A DNA stretch of 64,000 nt, from the NCBI RefSeq assembly GCF_004791165.1, contig NZ_SRUZ01000002.1, forward strand, positions 186,001 through 250,000. The letters are read 5' to 3'. This DNA is from Mesorhizobium sp. M8A.F.Ca.ET.218.01.1.1. Lineage in GTDB: Bacteria; Pseudomonadota; Alphaproteobacteria; Rhizobiales; Rhizobiaceae. Both the position numbers and the translations under genes were made by a program. Below the pieces are notes generated by a model that searched no databases, was not told the DNA's origin, and saw nothing but the letters and a program-made list of their open reading frames with translations. Shown here one piece after another: positions 54,444 through 63,327 of the stretch. Numbering within the stretch: the stretch's first letter is position 1; every line of letters starts with the position of its first letter.

Positions 54444-55475
54444 ATGGCGCTTGCCAGGGGCCGGCGTACCGATCGCCGCATCGATTATTGGCCTGGCTTC
54501 GTCGACGCGCTGTCGACCCTGTTGCTCGCCATCATGTTCCTGCTCACCGTCTTCGTGCTGGCGCAGTTCCTGCTCGGCCGCGAAATCTCCGGCAAGGACA
54601 CGGCGCTGTCGCGCCTCAATTCGCAGATCAACGAACTGACCCAGCTTCTGGCGCTGGAGCGCTCGACGGCGCAGGACAAGGAGGATTCGCTCGCCAATCT
54701 GCAGGCGTCGCTGTCGGCGGCTCAGGCGGAAAAGAGCCGGCTCGAACAGTTGCTGGCACAAGGTGCCGGCGCCGGCGACGCCGCCAACCAGCGTGCCGCC
54801 GAGCTGGGCGGCGAACTGGACAGCCAGCGCCAGATCAGCCAGCAGGCGCTGAGCCAGGTCGAGATCCTCAACCAGCAGATCGCGGCCTTGCGCAAGCAGA
54901 TCGGCGCGCTCGAGGATGCCCTCAACGTCTCCGAAACGCGCGACCGCGATTCCAACACCAAGATCGCCGATCTCGGCCGTCGCCTGAACGTGGCGCTGGC
55001 GCAGCGCGTGCAGGAATTGAACCGCTACCGCTCCGATTTCTTCGGGCGCCTGCGCGAAATCCTCGCCGATCGCGAGAACATCCGCATCGTCGGCGACCGC
55101 TTCGTGTTCCAGTCGGAAGTGCTGTTCCCGACCGGCTCCGAAGTGATCAACGATGCCGGCAAGGTCGAGATGAAGAAACTCGCCGACGCCATCATCGAAT
55201 TGCAGAAGGAGATCCCGCCGGAGATCAACTGGGTGCTGCGCGTCGACGGCCACACCGACAACAAGCCGCTGTCCGGCAATGGCCGTTACCGCGACAATTG
55301 GGAACTGTCGACGGCACGCTCGACCTCGGTGGTCAAGTTCCTGATCGAGAACGGCGTGCCAGCCAACCGGCTGGTCGCCGCCGGCTTCGGCGAGTTCCAG
55401 CCGCTCGATCCCGCGGACACCGACGAAGCGCGCAACAAGAACCGCCGCATTGAACTGAAGCTCACCGAACGTTGA
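54444..55475 (+). CDS. MotB/OmpA-type peptidoglycan-binding stator-like protein
   Basis: 343 residues. One transmembrane helix (about 18-42, VDALSTLLLAIMFLLTVFVL), with the Asp at its start in the place of the MotB proton site. A long coiled coil (about 50-190) leads to a C-terminal OmpA domain (about 215-340) with VDGHTDNKPL and NWELSTARSTSVVKFL, which binds peptidoglycan. With the preceding gene it should form a proton-driven envelope motor like Tol or Mot. Confidence 0.88.
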   Translation: MALARGRRTDRRIDYWPGFVDALSTLLLAIMFLLTVFVLAQFLLGREISGKDTALSRLNSQINELTQLLALERSTAQDKEDSLANLQASLSAAQAEKSRLEQLLAQGAGAGDAANQRAAELGGELDSQRQISQQALSQVEILNQQIAALRKQIGALEDALNVSETRDRDSNTKIADLGRRLNVALAQRVQELNRYRSDFFGRLREILADRENIRIVGDRFVFQSEVLFPTGSEVINDAGKVEMKKLADAIIELQKEIPPEINWVLRVDGHTDNKPLSGNGRYRDNWELSTARSTSVVKFLIENGVPANRLVAAGFGEFQPLDPADTDEARNKNRRIELKLTER

Positions 55476-55724
55476 TCCATCATCACGCGAACTCACGCGA
55501 AATTGTTCGCCAGCTCAACTCTAGGGCGCAGTGATCGGCCGGCAAGGCCTGAAAAGATTATCTTTTTTTAATTACACTTCGCGCCAAAGCACTCCTAGCT
55601 TGCCGCACAGGGCCGGGAACCGCCGGCGATGCCTCTCCCATCGCGACGCGACGGAACCGGACGGCCCACGTTCGGAACGCGGAGCGGCAAGACCGCTCCC
55701 TTCCCAGCAAAAGGAGGCGCCGTC

Positions 55725-56150
55725 ATGCGCTCTTCAGCATCTCTCAAGACTGCAATCCTTGCCGCAATTCTGATCGCCGCCCCGCTTGCCGGCGCCTATG
55801 CCGCTGGCCATCACAAGGGCGCTCTCGACGCGACCGACCCGACCGACATGACGGGCCCGCGTGTCGAGGCGCTCGTTCAGCAGGTTCAAGGTGTCCACCA
55901 GGGCATCGCCGACGCAAGGCAGGCCAAAAACATCACCCCGGCCGTCGCGGAGCGCCTGGAAATGCGAACGGCCCGCATCGGTCAGGCCGCCGAGAAGATA
56001 GCCGCGTCGGATCACGGCAGGATACCGGCCGCGCAATACCATGACCTGCTGCGCCGGCTCGACAATGTCGACCAGCGACTGAGGGTCGATACCGGCACCG
56101 GTTTCCTGATGGGCGACGGCTCCGACGGCGGAAACTATCCGAACGGCTGA
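55725..56150 (+). CDS. small secreted protein, function unknown
   Basis: 141 residues. Signal peptide 1-26 (ending AYA). The mature part is helical with VEALVQQVQGVHQGIADARQ and ends in a Gly/Asp-rich tail (DGSDGGNYPNG). AAGGAGG lies 8 bases before the ATG at 55725, much better than the longer frame. No family recognised. Preceded by 250 bp of non-coding sequence with a short T-run. Confidence 0.75.
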   Translation: MRSSASLKTAILAAILIAAPLAGAYAAGHHKGALDATDPTDMTGPRVEALVQQVQGVHQGIADARQAKNITPAVAERLEMRTARIGQAAEKIAASDHGRIPAAQYHDLLRRLDNVDQRLRVDTGTGFLMGDGSDGGNYPNG

Positions 56151-56242
56151 GGCCATCTGCCTGGAAGCGTCCCAGAGGAAGGGACCAACTGGCGTCTTCG
56201 GGACCCCAATCCCGCGGGCGTCCTTTTTCCTCGCCAGCCCAT

Positions 56243-56596
56243 CTACCAACCGAGCCAGACCGCGATCAGGGCGACCACCGCCGGAACGGTCTGGATGAAC
56301 AGGATCTTGCGGCCGACCGTCGCCGCGCCATAGAGACCGGCAACGGCCACGCAAGCCAGGAAGAAGACCTTGACCTGGAAACCGGCGGAGCCGAGGTAAA
56401 GCCCCCAGATCAGGCCGGCGGCGAGGAAGCCGTTGTAGAGGCCCTGATTGGCGGCGAGCACTTTGGAGGCGCTGGCGAATTCCGGCGTCAGGCGGAATGT
56501 CTTGTGCCCGCGCGGCGTGTCCCAAAGCACCATCTCGAGATAGACGATGTAGGCATGGATCAATGCCACCAGCCCGACCAGGATGTTGCCGATCAT
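56243..56596 (-). CDS. DUF1304 family membrane protein
   Basis: 117 residues with four helices (GNILVGLVALIHAYIVYLEM, then blocks near 50, 73 and 95). The N-terminal HAYIVYLEMVLWDTPRG is the DUF1304 signature. AAGGGGAG precedes the start at 56596. Divergent from the M32 carboxypeptidase. Function unknown. Confidence 0.82.
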   Translation of the reverse strand: MIGNILVGLVALIHAYIVYLEMVLWDTPRGHKTFRLTPEFASASKVLAANQGLYNGFLAAGLIWGLYLGSAGFQVKVFFLACVAVAGLYGAATVGRKILFIQTVPAVVALIAVWLGW

Positions 56597-56737
56597 TCCG
56601 CTCCCCTTCATGCGTCGCCGGCAGCATTTCATGCTCGACCTCGCCTGCGCAAGCTGCATCCGCCGGATGGTATCCGAGGGTTGCCAATGCTTTTGCGTTG
56701 GTGTCTTTTCGCGCCGTCCTCAATCACGGAAGCCGCC

Positions 56738-58225
56738 ATGTCCTTTCACAAACTCGACGACCTCGGCCACAAGCTCGAAGCGCTTGAACATGCGCTGGCC
56801 ATCCTCGGCGCCGATGAAGCGACCCACATGGCCGTCGGTGGCGGCGAGAAGCGCGCCGAGGCGATGGCGGCCCTTGCCGGCATGTATCACACCAGGGCGA
56901 CCGCACCGGAAATATCGGACTGGATCGCCGCCGCTGAAGGCGAGGCATTGGACGATGAGCAGCGGGCGGCTCTCGCCGAGCTGCGGCGGCAGTACACCAA
57001 CCTGACCTGCCTGCCGGTCGAGTTCGTCGAACGCCAGACGACGGCGCGCATGCGTTGCGAGCAGCTATGGCGCGACCTGCGCGCCAAGAACGACTGGGCT
57101 GGCTTCCAGCCGGCGCTCGAGGGCGTGGTGGCGCTGGTGCGCGAAGAGGCGGCCCTGCGCTCCGACGTGCTAGGCCTTGCCCCCTATGACGCGCTGATGG
57201 AGCAATTCGACCCTGGCAACCGCACGGCTGACATCACTCCTGTCTTCGCCGACCTGAAGGCCTTCCTCAAAGGCTTCGTGCCTGAGGCGCTGGCGATCCA
57301 GGAAGCGCGGCTGCGCAAGCATCCGCTGAAGCCGCTTTCGGGCACCTATGCGATCGACCGGCAGCGCGAACTCGGCCTTGCCATGATGGCCGCGGTCGGC
57401 TTCGACCTGACCCACGGCTCGCTGTCGGTGTCGCACCATCCGTTCTGCGGCGGCGTGCCCAGCGACGTGCGCATCACCACCCGCTACAAGACATCGGATT
57501 TCCTGTCGGCGCTGATGGGCGTGCTGCACGAGACCGGGCATGCGCTCTATGAACAGAACCTGCCCAAGGCATGGTCGCACTGGCCGCTCGGCAAGGCCCG
57601 CGGCATGGCCGTGCATGAAAGCCAGAGCCTGTTCGTCGAAAAGCAGATCGGCCGCAATCCCGCCTTCTGGCGCTGGGCGCTGCCGGTGGTGGAAAAGCAT
57701 CTCGGCGAAGCCTGGTCGCTCGACGATATCCTGCCACATGTGCATCGTGTCGAGCGTGGCCTGATCCGTGTCGACGCAGACGAAGTGACCTATCCGCTGC
57801 ATGTCATCCTGCGTTACGAACTGGAGCAGGAGCTTGTCTCCGGCCGCCTGGAGGTGGCTGATCTGCCCGAAGCCTGGGATGCCAAGATGCGCGACTATCT
57901 CGGCCTCTCCACCATCGACAATCCGGCCGATGGGCCGATGCAGGACGTGCACTGGCCGGGTGCCGCCTTCGGCTATTTCCCCTCCTACACGTTGGGCGCG
58001 ATGATGGCGGCGCAGCAATGGGCCGCGCTGGTGCGCGAACATCCTTCAGCCGACGACGACCTGGCGAAAGGGAATTTCGCGGCCATCAACGGCTGGCGTC
58101 GCGAGAAAATCTGGTCGCAGGGGTCGCGATGGTCGACGCCGGACCTGCTCGAACGCGCCACCGGCGAAAAACTCAACGCCATGTATTTCACGGAGCATTT
58201 GCGCAAACGATACGGAACTGCGTGA
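56738..58225 (+). CDS. M32 family carboxypeptidase (Taq-like)
   Basis: 495 residues, family length. The zinc motif HETGHALYEQ is at about 267, followed by HESQSLFVEK with the third ligand Glu. RYELEQELVSG and PTYTLG-like FPSYTLGAMMAAQQW blocks are also typical. These cytosolic enzymes remove C-terminal residues from peptides. The start at 56738 gives the usual N-terminus. Confidence 0.94.
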   Translation: MSFHKLDDLGHKLEALEHALAILGADEATHMAVGGGEKRAEAMAALAGMYHTRATAPEISDWIAAAEGEALDDEQRAALAELRRQYTNLTCLPVEFVERQTTARMRCEQLWRDLRAKNDWAGFQPALEGVVALVREEAALRSDVLGLAPYDALMEQFDPGNRTADITPVFADLKAFLKGFVPEALAIQEARLRKHPLKPLSGTYAIDRQRELGLAMMAAVGFDLTHGSLSVSHHPFCGGVPSDVRITTRYKTSDFLSALMGVLHETGHALYEQNLPKAWSHWPLGKARGMAVHESQSLFVEKQIGRNPAFWRWALPVVEKHLGEAWSLDDILPHVHRVERGLIRVDADEVTYPLHVILRYELEQELVSGRLEVADLPEAWDAKMRDYLGLSTIDNPADGPMQDVHWPGAAFGYFPSYTLGAMMAAQQWAALVREHPSADDDLAKGNFAAINGWRREKIWSQGSRWSTPDLLERATGEKLNAMYFTEHLRKRYGTA

Positions 58226-58259
58226 GGCGACGCTGTAGTCGCCGGCCGAAACGCGCCCG

Positions 58260-60059
58260 CTATTCAGCCGCGCCCCTGAAGGCGCTGGCGCCGGTCTCGA
58301 ATTGCAGCTTGGCCAGCCGCGCATAGATGCCGCCCTTGGCGACCAGGCTCTGATGCGTGCCTTCCTCGACGATGCGGCCGCCATCCATGACCAGGATCCT
58401 GTCGGCCTTCAGCACCGTCGCCAGCCGGTGGGCGATGACGATGGTGGTGCGCCCCTGCATCAGCCGCTCGAGCGCCGTCTGCACCAGCGTCTCGCTTTCG
58501 GCGTCGAGGGCGGAGGTCGCCTCGTCGAGCAGCAGGATCGGCGCATCGCGCAGGATGGCGCGGGCGATGGCGACCCGTTGGCGCTGGCCGCCCGACAGCG
58601 TCACGCCACGTTCGCCGACCGGGCTGTCATAGCCATGTTCGAGCTTGAGAATGAATTCGTCGGCAAGCGCATCCTTAGCCGCGGTCTCGATCTCGGCCTC
58701 GCTGGCACCTGGACGGCCAAAGCCGATATTGTCGCGCGCGCTCGCCGCGAAAATGGTGACATCCTGCGGCACGATGGCGATGCGCTCGCGCACCGAAACC
58801 GGATCAGCTTCGCGCACGTCGACGCCGTCGATCAGGATCTTGCCGGTTTCGGGATCGTAGAAGCGCAGGATCAGCGAAAAGACGGTGCTCTTGCCGGCCC
58901 CTGAAGGACCGACGATGGCCACCGTCTCGCCGGGTTTGACCGAAAAACTCAAGCCATGGACGGCGGCGCGGTCGGGTCTTGCCGGATAGGAGAACGAGAC
59001 ATCATCGAAGATGATCGCGCCTTTGGCGGCCGCAGGCAACGGCTTCGGATCGGCAGGCGCCTGGATCGCCGGTGTCTCGGCCAATATCTCGGTCAGCCGT
59101 TCGGCGGCGCCGGCTGCTTGCGCGAGTTCGCCCCAGACTTCCGACAGCGCGCCGAGCGCGCCGGCGGCGAACACCGAATAAAGCAGGAACTGCCCGAGTG
59201 TGCCGGGCGACAGATTGCCGTCAAGCACGTCGCGCGAGCCGAACCACAGCACCGCAACGACCGAGGAGAAAATGGTAAAGATAGCGAAGAAGGTGAGGAA
59301 GGAACGTGCGAAGATAGAGGCCCGCGCCGCCTCGAAGGCCGCTTCCACCGCACCCGAAAACCGTCCAGTGACCAGTGTCTCATTGGTGAACGCCTGCAGC
59401 GTGCGCACCGCGCCGATCTGTTCGCTGGCATAGGCTGTAGCGTCGGCAAGCGTGTCCTGCGCCTGCCTCGACTTGCGACGCACCGAGCGGCCAAAGGCGA
59501 CCAGCGGCAGCACGATGACCGGTATCGCGGCAATGACCAAGCCGGACAGTTTCGGGCTGGTGACAACCATCATCGCCAATGCGCCGAGGCCAAGGATGAC
59601 GTTGCGCAGCGCGACCGAGGCCGTGGCGCCGACCGCCGATTTGACTTGTGTGGTATCGGCGGCAAGCCGCGACACGATCTCGCCGGACTGGGCGGTGTCG
59701 AAGAAGGCAGGCGACAGCGTCGTCACATGGGCAAAGACATCGCGTCTGATGTCGGCGACGACGCGCTCTCCGAGCGTGATGACGAAATAGTAGCGGCCGG
59801 CCGATGCCGCCGCCAGCACGGCGGCCATCGCCACCAGGGCGGCGAAGTATTCGGCGATGAAACTGGTGCTGGACGACGAGAAACCATGGTCGATCATGCG
59901 CCGCACCGCCAGCGGCAGCGCCAGCGTCGTTGCCGCTGCGATGACCAGCGAGATGAGGGCGCCGACCACCAGCGTGCGATATCCAGTGATGTAGGGAAAC
60001 AGGCGCCTGAGCGGCTTGAGCGAGCGTCGGCGCTCGTCTGCGCTGCTTGATTGCGCCAT
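58260..60059 (-). CDS. ABC exporter with fused permease and ATPase (MsbA/multidrug type)
   Basis: 599 residues. Six helices (about 25-330) form the permease half. Nucleotide-binding domain: Walker A GPSGAGKST near 385, signature LSGGQRQRVAIARA near 487, Walker B ILLLDEATSALD. It works as a homodimer to export lipids or drugs. Convergent with the M32 gene; rpmE starts 207 bp upstream on the other strand. Confidence 0.92.
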   Translation of the reverse strand: MAQSSSADERRRSLKPLRRLFPYITGYRTLVVGALISLVIAAATTLALPLAVRRMIDHGFSSSSTSFIAEYFAALVAMAAVLAAASAGRYYFVITLGERVVADIRRDVFAHVTTLSPAFFDTAQSGEIVSRLAADTTQVKSAVGATASVALRNVILGLGALAMMVVTSPKLSGLVIAAIPVIVLPLVAFGRSVRRKSRQAQDTLADATAYASEQIGAVRTLQAFTNETLVTGRFSGAVEAAFEAARASIFARSFLTFFAIFTIFSSVVAVLWFGSRDVLDGNLSPGTLGQFLLYSVFAAGALGALSEVWGELAQAAGAAERLTEILAETPAIQAPADPKPLPAAAKGAIIFDDVSFSYPARPDRAAVHGLSFSVKPGETVAIVGPSGAGKSTVFSLILRFYDPETGKILIDGVDVREADPVSVRERIAIVPQDVTIFAASARDNIGFGRPGASEAEIETAAKDALADEFILKLEHGYDSPVGERGVTLSGGQRQRVAIARAILRDAPILLLDEATSALDAESETLVQTALERLMQGRTTIVIAHRLATVLKADRILVMDGGRIVEEGTHQSLVAKGGIYARLAKLQFETGASAFRGAAE

Positions 60060-60266
60060 CTCGGTGTTTCCTCTAGCCGCCTCAGCTTCATGCGCCTTGA
60101 ATATGCGCTTGCCGCGGCCTTGTGATTCAATTCCGGCTGATGTATAGGCACGCCGACCGTTTTAGAAGCCGTGGCTCCTCAATAGCTGCGGCTTCGAGTT
60201 TTAAAAAGAGGCGCATCGACGCAGGCTTATGCCCGTCAGCCGCGCCGGCAAGCCAGGAACCGAGCC

Positions 60267-60488
60267 ATGAAGAGCGCAATCCATCCCGACTACCACACCA
60301 TCAAGGTCGTCATGACCGACGGCACCGAATACATGACCCGTTCGACCTGGGGCAAGGAAGGCGATACGATGAACCTCGATATCGACCCGACCACCCACCC
60401 GGCCTGGACCGGCGGCCAGCAGACCCTGCTCGACCGCGGCGGCCGCCTGTCGAAGTTCAAGAAGCGTTTTGAGGGTTTCGGCCTCTAA
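60267..60488 (+). CDS. rpmE: 50S ribosomal protein L31
   Basis: 73 residues. It begins [21 protein letters not shown] and ends [13 protein letters not shown], the alphaproteobacterial L31 form. It has no cysteines, so it is the zinc-independent type. A strong terminator follows. Confidence 0.95.
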   Translation: MKSAIHPDYHTIKVVMTDGTEYMTRSTWGKEGDTMNLDIDPTTHPAWTGGQQTLLDRGGRLSKFKKRFEGFGL

Positions 60489-60510
60489 GCCGCATCGGGC
60501 TTTCGCAGAT

Positions 60511-60540
60511 CAAGAACCCGCCTTCGAGGCGGGTTTTTTG
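60511..60540 (+). terminator. rpmE terminator
   Basis: AACCCGCC-TTCGA-GGCGGGTT followed by TTTTG, 25 bp after the rpmE stop. Confidence 0.92.
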
Positions 60541-60604
60541 TTGACCAGAACCATCTTCCCCTCTCCCCGTCATAAAGCTGTTCTTAAATATCACAGGCCC
60601 GCGC

Positions 60605-60665
60605 TGCCCCTCACCTGCCTGCCGGCATCCTCTCCCCGTATAGTGACGGGGGAGAGGGGCTCCGT
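60605..60665. repeat. dispersed rhizobial repeat with hairpin
   Basis: CTGCCCCTCACCTGCCTGCC then CCTCTCCCCGT-ATAGTG-ACGGGGGAGAGG (60629-60657). This type of unit is common between rhizobial genes. It lies between rpmE and the TetR gene; a partial CCCCTCTCCCCGTC also lies at 60558-60571. Confidence 0.65.
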
Positions 60666-60714
60666 CCTTGGCGGCTTCACCAGATGTTAAAACTATGGGA
60701 AGTTCAAGGCTTCT

Positions 60715-61344
60715 CTACTCGGCCAGCAGCTCCCGCAGCGCCATGCGCTTGTAGGCGGCGACCAGCCTGTCGCCTTCTTGCCGCTCGACCGAGATCGCCA
60801 AGCGCATGACCGCCTCGCCCATCTGCCAGACGAGAAACGCCGTGGTCTCCAGGGAGACGGGGTCAGCGCCGGGGCGTAGCCGCTTCAGCACCGCGACCAG
60901 GAATTCGGCATTGGCCCGGCTGTCGGCGAGCTCGAGCTGGCGCAGCGCCTTGTCTGCTTGCGTACCAGACCAGATGTCGCGCATCACCGGCTCGGCCAGG
61001 AACAACCCGTAATAGATGTCGACCAGCTCCGAGAACGCCCGGCCAAGCCCTTCGGCGTCGTTGACGTCTTTCAACGCCGCCGAAATGCAGGCCTGGCTTT
61101 CCACGGTGTAGCGTTCGGCCAGCGCCCAGACGATCGCCCGCTTGTCCGGAAAGAATTGGTAGAGCGACCCGATCGACACCTCTGCCCGTTCCGCCACCTC
61201 GCCCATGCGCATGGCATCGCTGCCTTGCTCCGCGATCAGTGCCGAGGCGGCGGCCAGCATGCGCTCGACCCGCTCGCGGCTGCGCTGCTGGCTCGGCGCC
61301 CGGCGTGGCGAGGCGATCTGATCGTTGGCCGCTGTGCCGTCCAT
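60715..61344 (-). CDS. TetR/AcrR-family transcriptional regulator
   Basis: 209 residues. Helix-turn-helix (LIAEQGSDAMRMGEVAERAEVSIGSLYQFF) followed by an all-helical ligand domain. The start at 61344 has GGAG 7 bases upstream; an ATG at 61359 is less likely. Divergent from the NmrA/DUF1772 operon, with two tandem operator-like repeats between. Confidence 0.93.
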   Translation of the reverse strand: MDGTAANDQIASPRRAPSQQRSRERVERMLAAASALIAEQGSDAMRMGEVAERAEVSIGSLYQFFPDKRAIVWALAERYTVESQACISAALKDVNDAEGLGRAFSELVDIYYGLFLAEPVMRDIWSGTQADKALRQLELADSRANAEFLVAVLKRLRPGADPVSLETTAFLVWQMGEAVMRLAISVERQEGDRLVAAYKRMALRELLAE

Positions 61345-61387
61345 GACTGTCTCCAACAAACCCGCTCGGCAAATCGCCGGGAATGAC

Positions 61388-61448
61388 TTGACTTACAAAA
61401 TACGAGGGTTTATCACGTTTTGCAAATGTGAGGATTGCTCATGTTTTG
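61388..61448 (+). promoter_or_regulatory. promoter of the NmrA operon with two tandem operator repeats
   Basis: TTGACT (61388-61393) and TATCAC (61411-61416) are 17 bp apart. Two adjacent, similar, partly palindromic units cover it: 61396-61422 and 61423-61448. Both run CAAA...GAGG...TCA..GTTTTG. This is the expected layout for TetR repression of the divergent operon. Confidence 0.6.
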
Positions 61449-61464
61449 ACGCGGAGAAGATGAC

Positions 61465-62292
61465 ATGACTGATACCAAACCAATCCTGATCCTCGGCGGC
61501 ACCGGCAAGACCGGCAGCCGTCTCGCGGCGCGGCTGACCGCGCATGGCGTGCCGGTACGCATCGGCTCGCGCTCCGGCGCGCCGCGCTTCGACTGGGAAG
61601 TTCCCGCCACCTGGGGACCCGCACTCGATGGCGTCGACGCCGTCTACATCAGCTACTATCCGGACCTCGCCGTGCCGGGTGCCGCCGAAACCGTTGGCGC
61701 CTTCTCCCGGCTTGCGGTGGCCAGTGGCGTCACCCGGCTGGTGCTGCTCTCGGGGCGCGGCGAGCACGAGGCCCAGCGCGCCGAGGAGATGCTGAAGGCC
61801 TCGGGCGCGGAGTGGACGATCCTGCGCTGCGCCTGGTTCTCGCAGAACTTCTCCGAAGGTTTTCTCATCGAGCCGCTGCTGGCGGGCGAGGTGGCGCTGC
61901 CGGTCGGGCCTGTCGGCGAACCTTTTGTCGATGCCGACGACATCGCCGAAGTGGCCTTCGTCACGCTGACCGAGCCCGGCCATGTCGGCCTGCTCTATGA
62001 ACTAACCGGACCGCGGCTGCTGAGTTTCGCCGACGCGGTCGCAGAGATCGCAAGGGCCGCCGGGCGCGACATCCGCTTTGTCAGTATCTCGCATGACGAA
62101 TTCACCACGGCGGTCGCCGCGCATGACCTGCCGCCTGAGTTCGCCTGGCTGCTCAACGAGCTGTTCACGCAAGTTCTCGACGGCCGCAACGAGGCCCTCG
62201 CCGACGGCGTCCAGCGCGTGCTCGGCCGCCAGCCCAGGGACTTTTCCGCCTACGCAACCGAAACCGCCGCAACCGGCATCTGGAGCAACTGA
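61465..62292 (+). CDS. NAD(P)H-binding NmrA-like oxidoreductase
   Basis: 275 residues. The Rossmann motif ILGGTGKTGSRLA lies at 8-20. The SDR-like atypical NmrA/TMR layout follows (VDAVYISYYPD, RLVLLSGRGEHEAQRAEEML, DADDIAEVA). No catalytic YxxxK is seen, as usual for this group, some of which are redox sensors or quinone reductases. First gene of an operon controlled by the divergent TetR regulator; DUF1772 follows. Confidence 0.88.
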   Translation: MTDTKPILILGGTGKTGSRLAARLTAHGVPVRIGSRSGAPRFDWEVPATWGPALDGVDAVYISYYPDLAVPGAAETVGAFSRLAVASGVTRLVLLSGRGEHEAQRAEEMLKASGAEWTILRCAWFSQNFSEGFLIEPLLAGEVALPVGPVGEPFVDADDIAEVAFVTLTEPGHVGLLYELTGPRLLSFADAVAEIARAAGRDIRFVSISHDEFTTAVAAHDLPPEFAWLLNELFTQVLDGRNEALADGVQRVLGRQPRDFSAYATETAATGIWSN

Positions 62293-62293
62293 C

Positions 62294-62773
62294 ATGATCG
62301 CCAAACTTCTCCCCAGCCTCACCTTCATCGCGGCCCTGGGCGCAGGCGTCGTCGGCGGCGTGTTCTTCGCCTTCTCCAATTTCGTCATGCCGGCATTTGC
62401 CCGTCTGCCGGCGGCGGGCGGCATCGCCGCCATGAATTCGATCAACGTCACCGTCATCACGCCGATGTTCATGACCGCCCTTTTCGGCACAGGGCTGATC
62501 TGCCTGGTGCTCGTCGCCGGCGCGATCATCGGCTGGAGCCAGCCGGGTTCGTTCTGGCTACTCGCCGGCGCGCTTATCTATCTTGTCGGCAACCCGATCG
62601 TGACCATGGTCTTCAACGTGCCGCTCAACGATGCACTGGCCGCAGTCGATCCAGCCAGCAGCAATGGTGCCGCGGTCTGGTCCGACTTTCTCAGGGACTG
62701 GGTGATGTGGAACCACGTCCGCACCGTCACCGCCATCGTGGCGATGGCATCCTTCTGGTTCGCCTCGCGTTGA
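62294..62773 (+). CDS. DUF1772 family membrane protein
   Basis: 159 residues with four helices. The pattern GGVFFAFSNFVMPAFARLP at the start, then VPLNDALAAV and C-terminal WVMWNHVRTVTAIVA, matches DUF1772 (anthrone-oxygenase-like). Its ATG is 1 bp after the NmrA-like stop. Fungal relatives oxidise anthrones, but bacterial function is unknown. The pairing with a quinone-reductase-like gene is suggestive. Confidence 0.87.
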   Translation: MIAKLLPSLTFIAALGAGVVGGVFFAFSNFVMPAFARLPAAGGIAAMNSINVTVITPMFMTALFGTGLICLVLVAGAIIGWSQPGSFWLLAGALIYLVGNPIVTMVFNVPLNDALAAVDPASSNGAAVWSDFLRDWVMWNHVRTVTAIVAMASFWFASR

Positions 62774-62835
62774 CATGTTTGCGGGCCGCCGCATCGGGCG
62801 TTGCGGCGGCCGCAAGCATTATCGGGAGAAGAGCC

Positions 62836-62989
62836 GTGAACGACCCCTATTCGACCATGCATCGCGATCGGCGTTGGCCTCGGTGCTGCCCTTGGCGCGG
62901 CGATGGATGATTCGGCCCTCGGCGTCGGCGTGGGCATCGCGATCGGTGCCGGCATCGGTGCTGTTTTCGGACGCCGGCCCGGAAAATGA
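62836..62989 (+). pseudogene. frameshifted small glycine-zipper protein
   Basis: A GTG at 62836 behind GGGAGAAG opens NDPYSTMH in one frame. From about 62861 the +1 frame reads IAIGVGLGAALGAAMDDSAL, then a second Gly-zipper helix and FGRRPGK before a stop at 62987-62989. Neither frame alone gives a sensible protein. A one-base change near 62860 would fuse them into a protein of about 50 residues with two Gly-zipper helices. Sequencing error is possible. Confidence 0.55.
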
Positions 62990-63013
62990 TGGTCCTGCTT
63001 TCGCAGCAAAATC

Positions 63014-63310
63014 TCAGCTCTTCGCCTTACGGTCGGCGTGGCCGAGATCACGATTCGGATCGATCACATCGCGGACCAACTGCTTGAGTTTAGCCGCGTC
63101 CGGAAAACCGCCGTCGCGCTTGCGGTCCCAGACCAGCACATCGTTGCAGGAGATGGTGAAGATGCCGCCTGTGCCCGGCACCAGCGTCACCTCGCCGAGA
63201 TCGGTGCCGAAGGTGGAGAGCAGCTCCTGCGCCATCCAGCCGGCACGCAACAGCCATTGGCATTGCGTGCAGTAGGTGATGCGGATGGCGGGCAACTGAG
63301 CTTTGCTCAT
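63014..63310 (-). CDS. SelW/Rdx-family redox protein
   Basis: 98 residues. The CTQC motif (CxxC at residues 14-17) after a beta strand (RITYCTQCQWLLRA) and the following GTGGIFTISCNDVLVWDRK match the Rdx family related to selenoprotein W, with Cys in place of Sec. A GTG at 63331 overlapping the yebC stop would add 7 residues. Probably co-transcribed with yebC. Confidence 0.87.
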   Translation of the reverse strand: MSKAQLPAIRITYCTQCQWLLRAGWMAQELLSTFGTDLGEVTLVPGTGGIFTISCNDVLVWDRKRDGGFPDAAKLKQLVRDVIDPNRDLGHADRKAKS

Positions 63311-63327
63311 GTCGGATCGGGCTTCAC

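Noticed and set aside
53417-55475. Zorya defence system (ZorAB)
   Set aside because: Only the motor-like pair is present; ZorA-type long tail and ZorC/D/E partners are missing.
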